A stretch of 64,000 bases of DNA. It comes from Franconibacter helveticus LMG 23732. Lineage in GTDB: Bacteria; Pseudomonadota; Gammaproteobacteria; Enterobacterales; Enterobacteriaceae. Both the position numbers and the translations under genes were made by a program. The notes beneath the pieces are model-generated. The model saw only the letters and a program-made list of their open reading frames with translations, ran no database searches and was not told the DNA's origin. This document shows, piece after piece, positions 55,625 to 63,989 of this stretch (within the stretch, counting starts at the first letter, position 1; the number at the start of each line of letters is the position of its first letter). The DNA is taken from the NCBI RefSeq assembly GCF_000463115.2, contig NZ_AWFX01000024.1, positions 124,001-188,000 on the forward strand, read 5' to 3'.

Positions 55625-57052
55625 ATGAGTCAAAAAAGCATTACTATTCCGCAGGACTTTATTCTGGGCGCGGCCTCGTCCGCCTGGCAGACCGAAGGCT
55701 GGAGCGGCAAGAAAGAAGGCCAGGATTCCTATATGGATATATGGTACAAAAACGACCGCCACGTCTGGCACGACGGCTACGGCCCGGCTGTCGCCACCGA
55801 TCTCTATAACCGCTACCGGGAAGAGGTGGCGCTGATGAAGCAGGCGGGGCTGACGCACTACCGCACCTCCATCAACTGGTCGCGCTTTTTTACCGATTAT
55901 GAAAACGGCGTGGTGGACGAAGAGTACGCCCGCTATTACGACAATTTTATCGATGAGATCGTGGCGGCTGGCATTGAGCCGATGATCTGTCTTGAGCATT
56001 ACGAACTGCCCGCTTATCTGTTTGAAAATTATGGCGGCTGGGCGTCAAAGAAAGTAGTAGAGCTGTTTGTGCTTTATGCCGAAAAGGTCTTTGAACGCTA
56101 CCACCAGAAAGTGTCGCGCTGGTTTACCTTCAACGAACCTGTTGTAGTGCAAACGCGCGTTTATCTGGACGCGCTGCGCTGGCCTTATGAGCAGAACACC
56201 TCCACCTGGATGCAGTGGAACCACCATAAAAACCTCGCCACGGCCAAAGTGGTGAAACTGTTTCGCGAAAAAGGCTACAAGGGCAGCGTGGGGGCTATCC
56301 TGAACCCGGAAGTCACCTACCCGCGCTCCAGCGCGCCGCATGACGTAAAAGCGGCGGAAATCTACGATCTCTTCTATAACCGCGTGTTCCTCGACCCGAT
56401 GGTCAAGGGCAGCTATCCGCAGGCGCTGGTGGCGCTGCTGGAGCAGCACGGCGTGCAATGGGATTACACCGCTGACGAGCTGGCGCTCATTCGCGATAAC
56501 ACCGTCGATGAGCTTGGCATCAATCTCTATTACCCGCATCGGGTGAAAGCGCCGTCGCGCGCCTGGAACCCGCAAACGCCGTTTCACCCGGCCTATTACT
56601 ACGAAGCGTTCGAACTGCCGGGCCGGCGTATGAATAAATCCCGTGGCTGGGAAATCTATCCGCGCATCATTTTCGATATGGCGATGCGCATTAAAAACGA
56701 TTACCGCAACATTCCCTGGTTTATCGCCGAAAGCGGCATGGGCATTGAGAACGAAGGGCAGTTCCGCGACGCCGAAGGGGTGATTCAGGATGACTACCGC
56801 ATCGGTTTTATCAGCGAGCATCTTTACCAGACGCTGCTTGCCCGCGAAGCGGGAGCAAACTGCCAGGGCTACATGCTCTGGGCCTTTACCGACAACGTTT
56901 CGCCAATGAATGCGTTCAAAAACCGCTACGGGCTGATTGAAATCGACCTGCAAAACAACCGGGCGCGGCGCGCGAAGAAATCAGCCAGCTGGTACAAAGC
57001 GCTTCGCGAAACCCGCACCCTTAACCTGAATATTGATGACGAGTGGAAATAA
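55625..57052 (+). CDS. Glycoside hydrolase family 1, putative 6-phospho-beta-glycosidase
   Basis: Likely splits the phosphorylated disaccharide or glucoside delivered by the adjacent PTS. The 475 residues have the GH1 acid/base WFTFNEP near 173. The nucleophile region reads FIAESGMG instead of the usual (I/V)TENG. At the C-terminal phosphate site the sequence is VSPMNAFKNRYG. BglA and LacG have Ser-x(7 or 6)-Lys-Arg-Tyr there, so the conserved Lys position is Asn and a Lys sits one residue earlier. It lies 7 bp after EIIC. A phospho-glycosidase role comes from context; specificity may be unusual. Confidence 0.85.
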   Translation: MSQKSITIPQDFILGAASSAWQTEGWSGKKEGQDSYMDIWYKNDRHVWHDGYGPAVATDLYNRYREEVALMKQAGLTHYRTSINWSRFFTDYENGVVDEEYARYYDNFIDEIVAAGIEPMICLEHYELPAYLFENYGGWASKKVVELFVLYAEKVFERYHQKVSRWFTFNEPVVVQTRVYLDALRWPYEQNTSTWMQWNHHKNLATAKVVKLFREKGYKGSVGAILNPEVTYPRSSAPHDVKAAEIYDLFYNRVFLDPMVKGSYPQALVALLEQHGVQWDYTADELALIRDNTVDELGINLYYPHRVKAPSRAWNPQTPFHPAYYYEAFELPGRRMNKSRGWEIYPRIIFDMAMRIKNDYRNIPWFIAESGMGIENEGQFRDAEGVIQDDYRIGFISEHLYQTLLAREAGANCQGYMLWAFTDNVSPMNAFKNRYGLIEIDLQNNRARRAKKSASWYKALRETRTLNLNIDDEWK

Positions 57053-57061
57053 GGAGCGATC

Positions 57062-57379
57062 ATGAAACGTATCGTATTGTGCTGTTCAGCAGGCATGTCC
57101 ACCTCGCTTGTGGTGACGAAAATGGAGAAGGCGGCGGCGGAGCGGGGGCTTGAATACCACATTTACGCCATCCCGGAACAAAACCTGCGCGATGAACTGC
57201 AAAGCCACGGCGCAGAAATTCAGGCGGTATTGCTGGGGCCGCAGGTGCGCTTCAAGCTTGCCGAGAACAAAAAGCTGACCGATGAACACCACATCCCTAT
57301 CGATGTTATCGATACGATGGCTTATGGCACCTTAAACGGCGCGAAAGTTCTCGATCAGGCGCTGAGTCTGGTAATCTAG
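57062..57379 (+). CDS. PTS EIIB component, lactose/cellobiose family
   Basis: Cytosolic phosphocarrier of 105 residues. The phosphorylated Cys is in VLCCSAGMSTSLV, most likely Cys8 by alignment with ChbB FCSAGMST. LLGPQVRF and the C-terminal DTMAYGTLNG fit the family. It follows the GH1 gene by 9 bp. No EIIA gene of this family is in the window. Confidence 0.92.
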   Translation: MKRIVLCCSAGMSTSLVVTKMEKAAAERGLEYHIYAIPEQNLRDELQSHGAEIQAVLLGPQVRFKLAENKKLTDEHHIPIDVIDTMAYGTLNGAKVLDQALSLVI

Positions 57380-57445
57380 TGCGCGTTTTTTCCGCTTTTC
57401 AGGCGGAAAAGCTTCTCAGGCTCAATTCAGTACACAGGTGATATC

Positions 57446-58219
57446 GTGGATAAGGTGGCTGTTCCGCCCGAAAAAAAGCAGTACCAGGAGATTGGTGAGG
57501 ACCTCAGGGAGCAGATAATCCAGGGCCACTATCCTGTCGGTTCGCGGCTGCCACCAGAGCGAAATATCGCAGAGAAATATGGCGTTAGCCGCACCATTGT
57601 GCGCGAGGCGCTGTTAATGCTGGAGTTGCAGGGCACGGTGGATATCCGCCAGGGCTCCGGCGTCTACGTGATGCGCATCCCCACCGAAAACGAGACTGAG
57701 GAAGAGCGCTTTTTTAACAGCGATATCGGGCCGTTTGAGATGCTTCAGGCGCGCCAGTTGCTGGAGAGCAATATCGCCGCGTTTGCGGCGAAAATGGCTA
57801 CCAAAGCCGATATCGATAACCTTAAGCGCATTCTGGAGCAGGAACAGCGCGCCATCGCCATGAACGACAGCAGCCAGGATAACTATAAGCTGTTTCACCT
57901 GGTGCTGGCGGGCGCTTCGCAAAACCAGATGTTGCTCGCTACGGTCGAGAGCATCTGGCGTCATATGGACAGCAGCCCGCTCTGGCAACAGCTGCACGCC
58001 CATATTGAAAGCCGCAGCTACCGGTTGAAGTGGCTTGGCGAACACCAGACTATTCTTGCCGCCCTGCGCCGCCGCGATGTCATGGGCGCCTGGCAGGCGA
58101 TGTGGCAGCATCTTGAAAACACCAAAAACAGCCTGCTGGAGCTGTCGGATGCCGATGCGCCCGATTTCGACGGCTACCTGTTTGAATCCGTACCCATTTT
58201 TCAGGGCAAAATGCAGTGA
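57446..58219 (+). CDS. GntR/FadR-family regulator, UxuR/ExuR-like
   Basis: 257 residues with a winged helix-turn-helix (about 12-80, LPPERNIAEKYGVSRTIVREALLMLELQG) and an FCD effector domain (about 95-240). GPFEMLQARQLLESNIAAFAA and MWQHLENTKNSLLELS are typical of the UxuR/ExuR hexuronate group. It is the fourth gene after EIIB with a 66 bp gap. The TTTTGGCATACCAAAA palindrome before EIIC resembles the UxuR/ExuR operator, so it may control this operon. Confidence 0.85.
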   Translation: MDKVAVPPEKKQYQEIGEDLREQIIQGHYPVGSRLPPERNIAEKYGVSRTIVREALLMLELQGTVDIRQGSGVYVMRIPTENETEEERFFNSDIGPFEMLQARQLLESNIAAFAAKMATKADIDNLKRILEQEQRAIAMNDSSQDNYKLFHLVLAGASQNQMLLATVESIWRHMDSSPLWQQLHAHIESRSYRLKWLGEHQTILAALRRRDVMGAWQAMWQHLENTKNSLLELSDADAPDFDGYLFESVPIFQGKMQ

Positions 58220-58665
58220 TTATCCAGCCGCTTTATGAAGCCCCGCAGCATGCGGAGCGCGTTACCGACTGGCTCTGGCAGGCGTTCGGCCCCGCCCAGC
58301 CGCGCGACTTTTTCGCCAGTATCGTCGACCACAGCCAGAAGCCAGGCGCGCTGCCGCTGACCTTTATCGCCGTCGAAGGGGAAACCTTGCTGGGAACCGT
58401 TGGGCTGTGGCGCTGCGATTTAATCAGCCGCCAGGATCTCTTTCCATGGCTCGCCGCGCTTTATATTGATGAATCGCAGCGCGGCAAGGGGCTTGGCGGA
58501 ATGTTGCAGGAAACGGTTATTGGTTATGCCCGCCAGTTAGGCTTTGGCGAGCTTTATCTTTATTCCGCCTGCAAAGACTATTATGAACGCTCCGGCTGGC
58601 AGTATATCGGCGACGGGCTGGAGTACCCCGATAAGTCTGTTCATCTTTATCGCTACGGGCTTTGA
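58216..58665 (+). CDS. GNAT-family acetyltransferase
   Basis: 149 residues with the acetyl-CoA loop DESQRGKGLGGMLQETVIGYARQLG near residues 84-108 and a C-terminal YLYSACKDYYERSGWQYIG. GTG at 58216 overlaps the stop of the GntR gene (GTGA), so translation is coupled. The substrate is unknown. Its last 13 bases overlap the 3' end of convergent galR. Confidence 0.82.
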   Translation: MIIQPLYEAPQHAERVTDWLWQAFGPAQPRDFFASIVDHSQKPGALPLTFIAVEGETLLGTVGLWRCDLISRQDLFPWLAALYIDESQRGKGLGGMLQETVIGYARQLGFGELYLYSACKDYYERSGWQYIGDGLEYPDKSVHLYRYGL

Positions 58666-59669
58666 TTCTCCGGCGGCGCGCCGACCGAGTGGCGCCTTAC
58701 CAGCGTTGGGCTGAAGAGGTGGGTGACTTCCGGCGGCGTGCGGTTATCGGCCAGCGCCAGCGCCAGTTCCGCCGCCTGGGTCGCCATTGTCACTATCGGA
58801 TAGCGGATAGTAGTAAGCCTTGGCCGCACGTAGCGTGAAACCAGCACATCATCAAAGCCAATAAGCGATATCTCTTTCGGCACGTCTACGCCGTTGTCGT
58901 TTAACACGCCCATTGCGCCCGCGGCCATTGAGTCGTTATAGCAGGCCACGGCGGTAAACTGTTTACCTCGTCCCAGCAGTTCGGTCATCGCCTGCTCGCC
59001 GCCGCTCTCGTCCGGCTCGCCAAAACTCACCAGCCTTTCATTGCAGGGCAAACCATGCTCCTTCAGCGCGTCGTAATAGCCTTGCAGCCTGTCTTCAGCG
59101 TCGGAGATCGCATGGTTTGAACAGAGATAGCCGATACGGGTATGGCCTTGCTGAATAAGATGGCGCGTGGCAAGCCAGGCGCCGTACCGGTCGTCGAGCG
59201 CCACGCAGCGGCGCTCAAAGCCAGGCAGGATGCGGTTAATCAACACCATACCTGGAATTTGCTTCATCAGCGGGGCGAGTTCTTCATCCGGGATCATCTT
59301 GGCGTGCACAACCAGCGCGGCGCAGCGGTGGCGAATAAGCTGTTCTATTGCCTGCCGCTCTTTGAGTTCGTTGTGATAACCGTTGCCGATAAGCAGAAAA
59401 TTGTTGGTGTTATAGGCGACCTGTTCCACCGCTTTCGCCATCGCGCCGAAAAAAGGGTCGGAGACGTCGCTGACCACAAGGCCTACCGTTTCGGTATTTT
59501 GCTGGGCAAGCGCGCGGGCGTTGGCGTTGGGGTGATAATTGAGCGTTTCCATCGCTTCTGTCACCGCCTGACGCGATGCGTCGCTGGCTTTAGGGGAATC
59601 GTTAATGACGCGAGACACGGTGGCGACAGAGACTCCCGCAAGCCGCGCAACATCCTTAATAGTCGCCAT
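58653..59669 (-). CDS. galR: Galactose operon repressor GalR
   Basis: LacI-family repressor of galactose genes, released by galactose. The 338 residues follow E. coli GalR: helix-turn-helix and hinge (1-60, MATIKDVARLAGVSVATVSRV), effector domain with FDDVLVSRYVRPRLTTIRYP. The C-terminus is slightly shorter than E. coli (343). It is upstream of and divergent from the omr array, as in E. coli. Confidence 0.96.
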   Translation of the reverse strand: MATIKDVARLAGVSVATVSRVINDSPKASDASRQAVTEAMETLNYHPNANARALAQQNTETVGLVVSDVSDPFFGAMAKAVEQVAYNTNNFLLIGNGYHNELKERQAIEQLIRHRCAALVVHAKMIPDEELAPLMKQIPGMVLINRILPGFERRCVALDDRYGAWLATRHLIQQGHTRIGYLCSNHAISDAEDRLQGYYDALKEHGLPCNERLVSFGEPDESGGEQAMTELLGRGKQFTAVACYNDSMAAGAMGVLNDNGVDVPKEISLIGFDDVLVSRYVRPRLTTIRYPIVTMATQAAELALALADNRTPPEVTHLFSPTLVRRHSVGAPPENQSP

Positions 59670-59864
59670 AAAACACCTTCTGCATGGGTAAACGTTTACA
59701 CACCGTTAAGTGTTACGGAAAAGGCGCATCACTTCAAGCAAGTGCCCTTAAACATGCCTGTATTTTGTGGGCGGTATCCAAAAGCTGAGTGTAATCGTTA
59801 CATGGCACGCCGTTTTGTCATGTGTAACTGAAAAACGGGCAATAATGTCAAACAAAACCTTTGG

Positions 59865-59928
59865 TTACACTTTGCGATGCGCTGTTGCGATTGCCGTGTA
59901 GCGGCGGGTAAACCGCTGCTGCTAGATT
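59865..59928 (+). promoter_or_regulatory. Promoter region of the first Omr-like sRNA
   Basis: An extended -10 (TGC-TAGATT, 59920-59928) sits 7 bases before the predicted 5' end at 59935. GGTTACACTTTGCGATG near 59858-59875 resembles an OmpR half-site (GTTACA). OmpR activates omrA/omrB in E. coli. Similarity is suggestive only. Confidence 0.5.
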
Positions 59929-59934
59929 TGAGAT

Positions 59935-60017
59935 CCCAGAGGTATTGATAGGTGGAGTCAGTTAACTGCTGACCACAAGCATTACACCAACCTGCGCGGA
60001 TGCGCAGGTTTTTTTTT
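59935..60017 (+). ncRNA. omrB: OmrA/OmrB-like small RNA, unit 1
   Basis: 83 nt. The 5' end CCCAGAGGTATTGATAGG equals the E. coli OmrB seed region, which pairs with ompT, cirA, csgD and ompR mRNAs with Hfq. It ends in a perfect terminator, CCTGCGC-GGAT-GCGCAGG plus T9, also Omr-like. The middle part (GTCAGTTAACTGCTGAC, a small hairpin) is distinct from E. coli OmrA and OmrB. Location between galR and aas is the conserved omr locus. It is the only unit with a recognisable promoter. Confidence 0.9.
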
Positions 60018-60066
60018 GCCTGCGGTTTTGCGACTTTGCGATTCGGGCGATGCCCAAGTGAACATA

Positions 60067-60150
60067 ACCAGAAGTATTGCCAGGTGGAGTCAGTTAACTT
60101 CTGACCACAAGCATTACACCCGGCCTTCGCGGATGCGCAGGTTTTTTTTT
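60067..60150 (+). ncRNA. OmrA/OmrB-like small RNA, unit 2 (variant seed)
   Basis: 84 nt, 132 bp downstream of unit 1. The 5' end is ACCAGAAGTATTGCCAGG, with four differences from unit 1 in 18 bases. The middle hairpin is kept (one change). Terminator is CCTTCGC-GGAT-GCGCAGG with T9; the G-to-T change leaves one T:C mismatch in the stem. No clear -10 is seen before it. Whether it is transcribed alone, by read-through, or not at all is open. Confidence 0.75.
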
Positions 60151-60191
60151 GCCTGCGATTTTGCGATTCGGGCGATGCCCGGGTGAAGATA

Positions 60192-60274
60192 ACCAGAAGT
60201 ATTGCCAGGTGGAGTCAGTTAACTGCTGACCACAAGCATTACACCAGGCCTTCGCGGATGCGCAGGTTTTTTTT
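60192..60274 (+). ncRNA. OmrA/OmrB-like small RNA, unit 3 (variant seed)
   Basis: 83 nt, 125 bp after unit 2. Same ACCAGAAG...GCCAGG 5' end as unit 2 and the same middle as unit 1. Terminator stem has the same T:C mismatch as unit 2 and T8. The preceding spacer holds CGGGC-GAT-GCCCG, a small palindrome, but no clear promoter. Confidence 0.75.
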
Positions 60275-60323
60275 GCCTGCGATTTTGCGATCTTGCGATT
60301 CAGGCGATGCCCGGGTGAAGATA

Positions 60324-60406
60324 ACCAGAAGTATTGCCAGGTGGAGCCAGTTAACTGCTGACCACAAGCATTACACCATGCCTTCGCGGATGCGCAGATT
60401 TTTTTT
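60324..60406 (+). ncRNA. OmrA/OmrB-like small RNA, unit 4 (variant seed)
   Basis: 83 nt, 132 bp after unit 3. Shares the variant 5' end. The middle has GAGCCAG for GAGTCAG, which disturbs the small hairpin. Terminator stem has two defects (T:C and an outer C:A) but is followed by T8. Confidence 0.7.
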
Positions 60407-60436
60407 GCCTGCGATTCAGGGCGATGCCAGGGTGAA

Positions 60437-60483
60437 GATAACCACAAGCATGACACCAGGCCTTCGCGGATGCGCAGGTTTTC
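60437..60483 (+). ncRNA. Truncated Omr-like unit 5 (remnant)
   Basis: ATAACCACAAGCATGACACC is directly followed by the CCTTCGC-GGAT-GCGCAGG hairpin and only T4. Compared with units 2-4 about 38 bases between ACCA of the 5' end and the ACCACAAG block are missing. This removes the whole seed, so it is a decayed repeat rather than a functional sRNA. Confidence 0.7.
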
Positions 60484-60646
60484 TGCTTCTCCTACCAAAC
60501 CCCCTATTTTTGCATTCTGAATCTTTCTTCCAGATCCGGACGTCGCGCCCCCTGTGTGTTCTTCAGCTGTCGCTCACGCTCGACAACTCGTGTAATCTGC
60601 CGCGACTATACTTCATCGTTGATAACTGAAGACAAAGGGAGTTGAG

Positions 60647-62806
60647 ATGCTTCTTGGATTTTTCCGCAGCCTCTTTCGCATACTGTTCCGCGTACAGCTT
60701 CACGGCGACATTCGGGCATTGAGCCAGCCGCGCGTGCTGATTACGCCGAACCACGTCTCTTTTATGGACGGGGTGCTGCTCGCGCTTTTCTTACCGGTGC
60801 GCCCGGTGTTTGCGGTCTATACCTCTATCAGCAACCAGTGGTATATGCGCGCCCTGACGTCGTTTATCGATTTTGTGCCGCTGGATCCGACAAAACCGAT
60901 GTCTGTTAAGCAGCTGGTGCGGTTAATCGGCCAGGGCAGGCCGGTCGTGATTTTCCCGGAAGGGCGTATCTCGGTCAGCGGCTCGCTGATGAAAATTTAT
61001 GACGGCGCGGGCTTCGTCGCCGCGAAATCAGGCGCGACAGTGGTGCCGATGCGTATCGAAGGCGCGGAGCTTACCTTTACCAGCCGTCTGAAAGGGCTGG
61101 TGAAGCGCCGCCTCTTCCCGGCAATCGATCTGCATATCCTGCCGCCGACGACCATTCCGATGCCGGATGCGCCGCGCGCCCGCGACCGCCGTCGTCTGGC
61201 GGGCGAAATGCTGCACCAGATCATGATGGAAGCGCGAATGGCGGTGCGCCCGCGCGAAACGCTGTTTGAAGCGCTGCTTTCGGCGGCGCATCGCTACGGC
61301 GAGGGCAAAAATTGCGTCGAAGATATTAACTTCAAGCCAGACACTTACCGCAGCCTGCTCAAGAAAACGCTTTTTGTCGGCCGGATTCTGGATAAGTACA
61401 GCAAGCCTGGCGAAACCATCGGCCTGATGCTGCCGAATGCCGGCATCAGCGCCGCCGTGATTTTCGGCGCCTCTATGCGCGCCCGCATTCCGGCAATGAT
61501 GAACTACACCGCCGGGGTGAAAGGGCTGAACAGCGCCATTACGGCTGCGCAGATCAACACCATTTTTACCTCCCGCCAGTTTATTGAAAAAGGCAAGCTC
61601 GGCCATTTGATCGAGCAGATCGACTCGGTTCGCTGGGTATTCCTGGAAGATCTGCGCGGTGAAATCACCACCGCCGATAAACTCTGGATTTTCGGCCACC
61701 TGCTGGCGCCGCGTCTGGCGCAAGTGGCGCAGCAGCCGGAAGACGCCGCGATGGTGCTTTTCACGTCCGGCTCGGAAGGCAACCCGAAAGGGGTGGTGCA
61801 CAGCCATAAAAGTTTGCTGGCGAACGTTGAGCAAATCCGCACTATTGCCGACTTCACCGCGCGCGACCGCTTTATGTCGGCGCTGCCTCTGTTTCACTCT
61901 TTTGGTTTAACGGTAGGGCTGTTCACGCCGCTCTTAACCGGTGCGGAAGTCTTTCTCTACCCCAGCCCCCTTCATTACCGCGTTGTGCCTGAACTGGTTT
62001 ATGACCGCAACTGCACCGTGCTGTTCGGCACGTCCACTTTCCTTGGTCACTATGCCCGCTTTGCGCATCCGTACGACTTCTACCGCGTGCGCTATGTAGT
62101 GGCTGGCGCGGAGAAATTGCAGGAGAGCACAAAGCAAATCTGGCAGGACAAATTCGGCCTGCGCATTCTGGAAGGTTACGGCGTGACCGAATGCGCGCCG
62201 GTGGTGTCCATCAACGTGCCGATGGCGGCGAAGCCTGGCACCGTGGGCCGCATTTTGCCGGCTATGGACGCGCGTTTACTGGCAGTGCCGGGCATTGAGC
62301 AAGGCGGACGTCTGCAACTGAAAGGCCCGAACGTGATGAAAGGCTACCTGCGCGTGGAAAAACCGGGTGTGCTGGAGGAGCCGACGGCGGAAAACGCCAG
62401 CGGTGAAAGCGAGAAAGGCTGGTACGACACCGGTGATATCGTCACCTTCGACGAACAGGGCTATGTGGTGATTCAGGGACGCGCCAAACGCTTCGCGAAG
62501 ATCGCTGGCGAAATGGTTTCGCTTGAGATGGTGGAACAGCTGGCGCTGGCGGTGTCGCCGGAAAAAATGCACGCCACCGCTATCAAGAGCGATGCCGCTA
62601 AAGGCGAGGCGCTGGTGCTGTTTACAACCGACAGCGAACTCACGCGCGAAACACTCCAGCAGCAGGCACGGGCGCACGGCGTGCCGGAGCTGGCGGTGCC
62701 GCGCGATATTCGTTACCTCAAGCAACTGCCGGTGCTGGGCAGCGGCAAGCCCGATTTCGTCACCCTGAAATCAATGGTCGACCAGGAAGAACAGACGCAT
62801 GCATGA
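60647..62806 (+). CDS. aas: Bifunctional acyl-ACP synthetase / 2-acylglycerophosphoethanolamine acyltransferase
   Basis: Inner-membrane enzyme that reacylates lysophosphatidylethanolamine. The 719 residues equal E. coli Aas. An N-terminal acyltransferase domain (about 15-140) has NHVSFMDG and FPEGRIS. The AMP-forming synthetase domain (about 230-710) has [16 protein letters not shown] near 371 and GYGVTE near 510. GGGAGTTGAG precedes the ATG. lplT overlaps its end by 8 bases, so the two are co-expressed. Confidence 0.97.
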   Translation: MLLGFFRSLFRILFRVQLHGDIRALSQPRVLITPNHVSFMDGVLLALFLPVRPVFAVYTSISNQWYMRALTSFIDFVPLDPTKPMSVKQLVRLIGQGRPVVIFPEGRISVSGSLMKIYDGAGFVAAKSGATVVPMRIEGAELTFTSRLKGLVKRRLFPAIDLHILPPTTIPMPDAPRARDRRRLAGEMLHQIMMEARMAVRPRETLFEALLSAAHRYGEGKNCVEDINFKPDTYRSLLKKTLFVGRILDKYSKPGETIGLMLPNAGISAAVIFGASMRARIPAMMNYTAGVKGLNSAITAAQINTIFTSRQFIEKGKLGHLIEQIDSVRWVFLEDLRGEITTADKLWIFGHLLAPRLAQVAQQPEDAAMVLFTSGSEGNPKGVVHSHKSLLANVEQIRTIADFTARDRFMSALPLFHSFGLTVGLFTPLLTGAEVFLYPSPLHYRVVPELVYDRNCTVLFGTSTFLGHYARFAHPYDFYRVRYVVAGAEKLQESTKQIWQDKFGLRILEGYGVTECAPVVSINVPMAAKPGTVGRILPAMDARLLAVPGIEQGGRLQLKGPNVMKGYLRVEKPGVLEEPTAENASGESEKGWYDTGDIVTFDEQGYVVIQGRAKRFAKIAGEMVSLEMVEQLALAVSPEKMHATAIKSDAAKGEALVLFTTDSELTRETLQQQARAHGVPELAVPRDIRYLKQLPVLGSGKPDFVTLKSMVDQEEQTHA

Positions 62807-63989
62807 CGCCCAACTTTCTCCGTCGCTCTTTTCCCGCGGCATGCTGGCGGTTATCGCCGCGCAATTTTTATCCGCCTTTGGCGATAACGCGCTGCTTTTC
62901 GCCACGCTCGCCGTGCTGAAAGCGCAGGTCTATCCGGACTGGAGCCAGCCGGTGCTACAAATGGTGTTCGTCGCCGCCTATATTCTTTTCGCGCCGTTTG
63001 TCGGCCAGGTGGCCGACAGCTTCGCCAAGGGACGCGTCATGATGGTGGCGAACAGCCTGAAACTTATTGGCGCGGCAGCCATCGGCTTCGGCTTTAACCC
63101 CTTTATTGGCTATACGCTGGTGGGGATTGGCGCGGCGGCTTATTCGCCTGCCAAATACGGCATTCTCGGCGAACTGACTACCGGCGACCGGTTAGTAAAA
63201 GCCAACGGCCTGATGGAGTCATCCACCATTGCCGCAATCCTTGTCGGCTCGGTGGCGGGCGGCGTGCTGGCAGACTGGCATATCGGCGCAGCGCTTGCGG
63301 TGTGTGCGCTGGTTTACGCAGGGGCGGTAGTCGCCAACCTGTTTATTCCCAAACTGGCGCCGGCGCGTCCGGGGCAATCCTGGCATTTTGCGCTGATGAC
63401 CCGCAGCTTCTTTAACGCCTGCCGGGTGCTATGGAAAAACGATGAAACGCGTTTTTCGCTGGTCGGCACCAGCCTGTTCTGGGGCGCTGGCGTTACGCTG
63501 CGCTTTCTGCTGGTGCTGTGGGTGCCGGTCGCGCTTGGCATTACCGATAACGCGACGCCCACCTACCTTAATGCGATGGTGGCGATTGGCATTGTGCTTG
63601 GCGCAGGCGCGGCGGCGAAACTGGTTACCCTGGAAACCGTCGCGCGCTGCATGCCGGCAGGGATCCTGATCGGCCTCGCGGTTATCGCGTTCGCGCTCCA
63701 GCAGGCGTTGTTGCCCGCTTATCTGCTGCTGATGCTGATTGGTATTTTCGGCGGCTTTTTCGTGGTGCCGCTTAATGCTCTGTTGCAGGAACGCGGCAAG
63801 CGCTCAGTGGGAGCGGGCAATGCGATAGCGGTGCAAAATCTTGGCGAGAACACGGCCATGCTGCTGATGCTGGGCCTTTACTCTCTGGCGGTAAAAGCTG
63901 GCGCGCCGGTGGTGGGCATTGGCGTCGGCTTCGGCGCTATCTTCGCGCTGGCTATTGCTGGCCTCTGGATCTGGCGGCGTAAGCAATAA
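62799..63989 (+). CDS. lplT: Lysophospholipid transporter LplT
   Basis: MFS flippase moving lysophospholipids to the inner leaflet for Aas. The 396 residues have twelve helices, and resemble E. coli LplT throughout, such as [21 protein letters not shown] and [16 protein letters not shown]. It starts inside the last codons of aas. The stop is 11 bases from the window edge. Confidence 0.95.
   Translation: MHDAQLSPSLFSRGMLAVIAAQFLSAFGDNALLFATLAVLKAQVYPDWSQPVLQMVFVAAYILFAPFVGQVADSFAKGRVMMVANSLKLIGAAAIGFGFNPFIGYTLVGIGAAAYSPAKYGILGELTTGDRLVKANGLMESSTIAAILVGSVAGGVLADWHIGAALAVCALVYAGAVVANLFIPKLAPARPGQSWHFALMTRSFFNACRVLWKNDETRFSLVGTSLFWGAGVTLRFLLVLWVPVALGITDNATPTYLNAMVAIGIVLGAGAAAKLVTLETVARCMPAGILIGLAVIAFALQQALLPAYLLLMLIGIFGGFFVVPLNALLQERGKRSVGAGNAIAVQNLGENTAMLLMLGLYSLAVKAGAPVVGIGVGFGAIFALAIAGLWIWRRKQ

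Larger units (their letters stand above)
59935..60483 (+). repeat. Tandem array of Omr-like units, period 125-132 bp
   Basis: Four full-length and one truncated unit alternate with 34-49 bp spacers of the form GCCTGCGATTTTGCGATTC followed by GGGCGATGCCCGGGTGAAG-like sequence. The spacers resemble the region just upstream of unit 1 (CTTTGCGATGCGC), so each duplication took part of the upstream region along. Units 2-4 resemble each other more than unit 1. Confidence 0.9.

Noticed and set aside
59935..60483. CRISPR array
   Set aside because: Repeated units are about 83 bp with spacers that are themselves repeated, and each unit ends in a terminator hairpin; no cas genes.
60094..60498. Open frame of 134 codons on the minus strand, repeating motifs such as KAWCNACGQQL and WLSSPGHR
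   Set aside because: It lies across the tandem Omr units and its repeats simply mirror them. No ribosome binding site and no similarity to a protein family.
60183..60629. Open frame of 148 codons on the plus strand over the Omr array
   Set aside because: Same cause: a repeat-derived frame over non-coding RNA units and their terminators.
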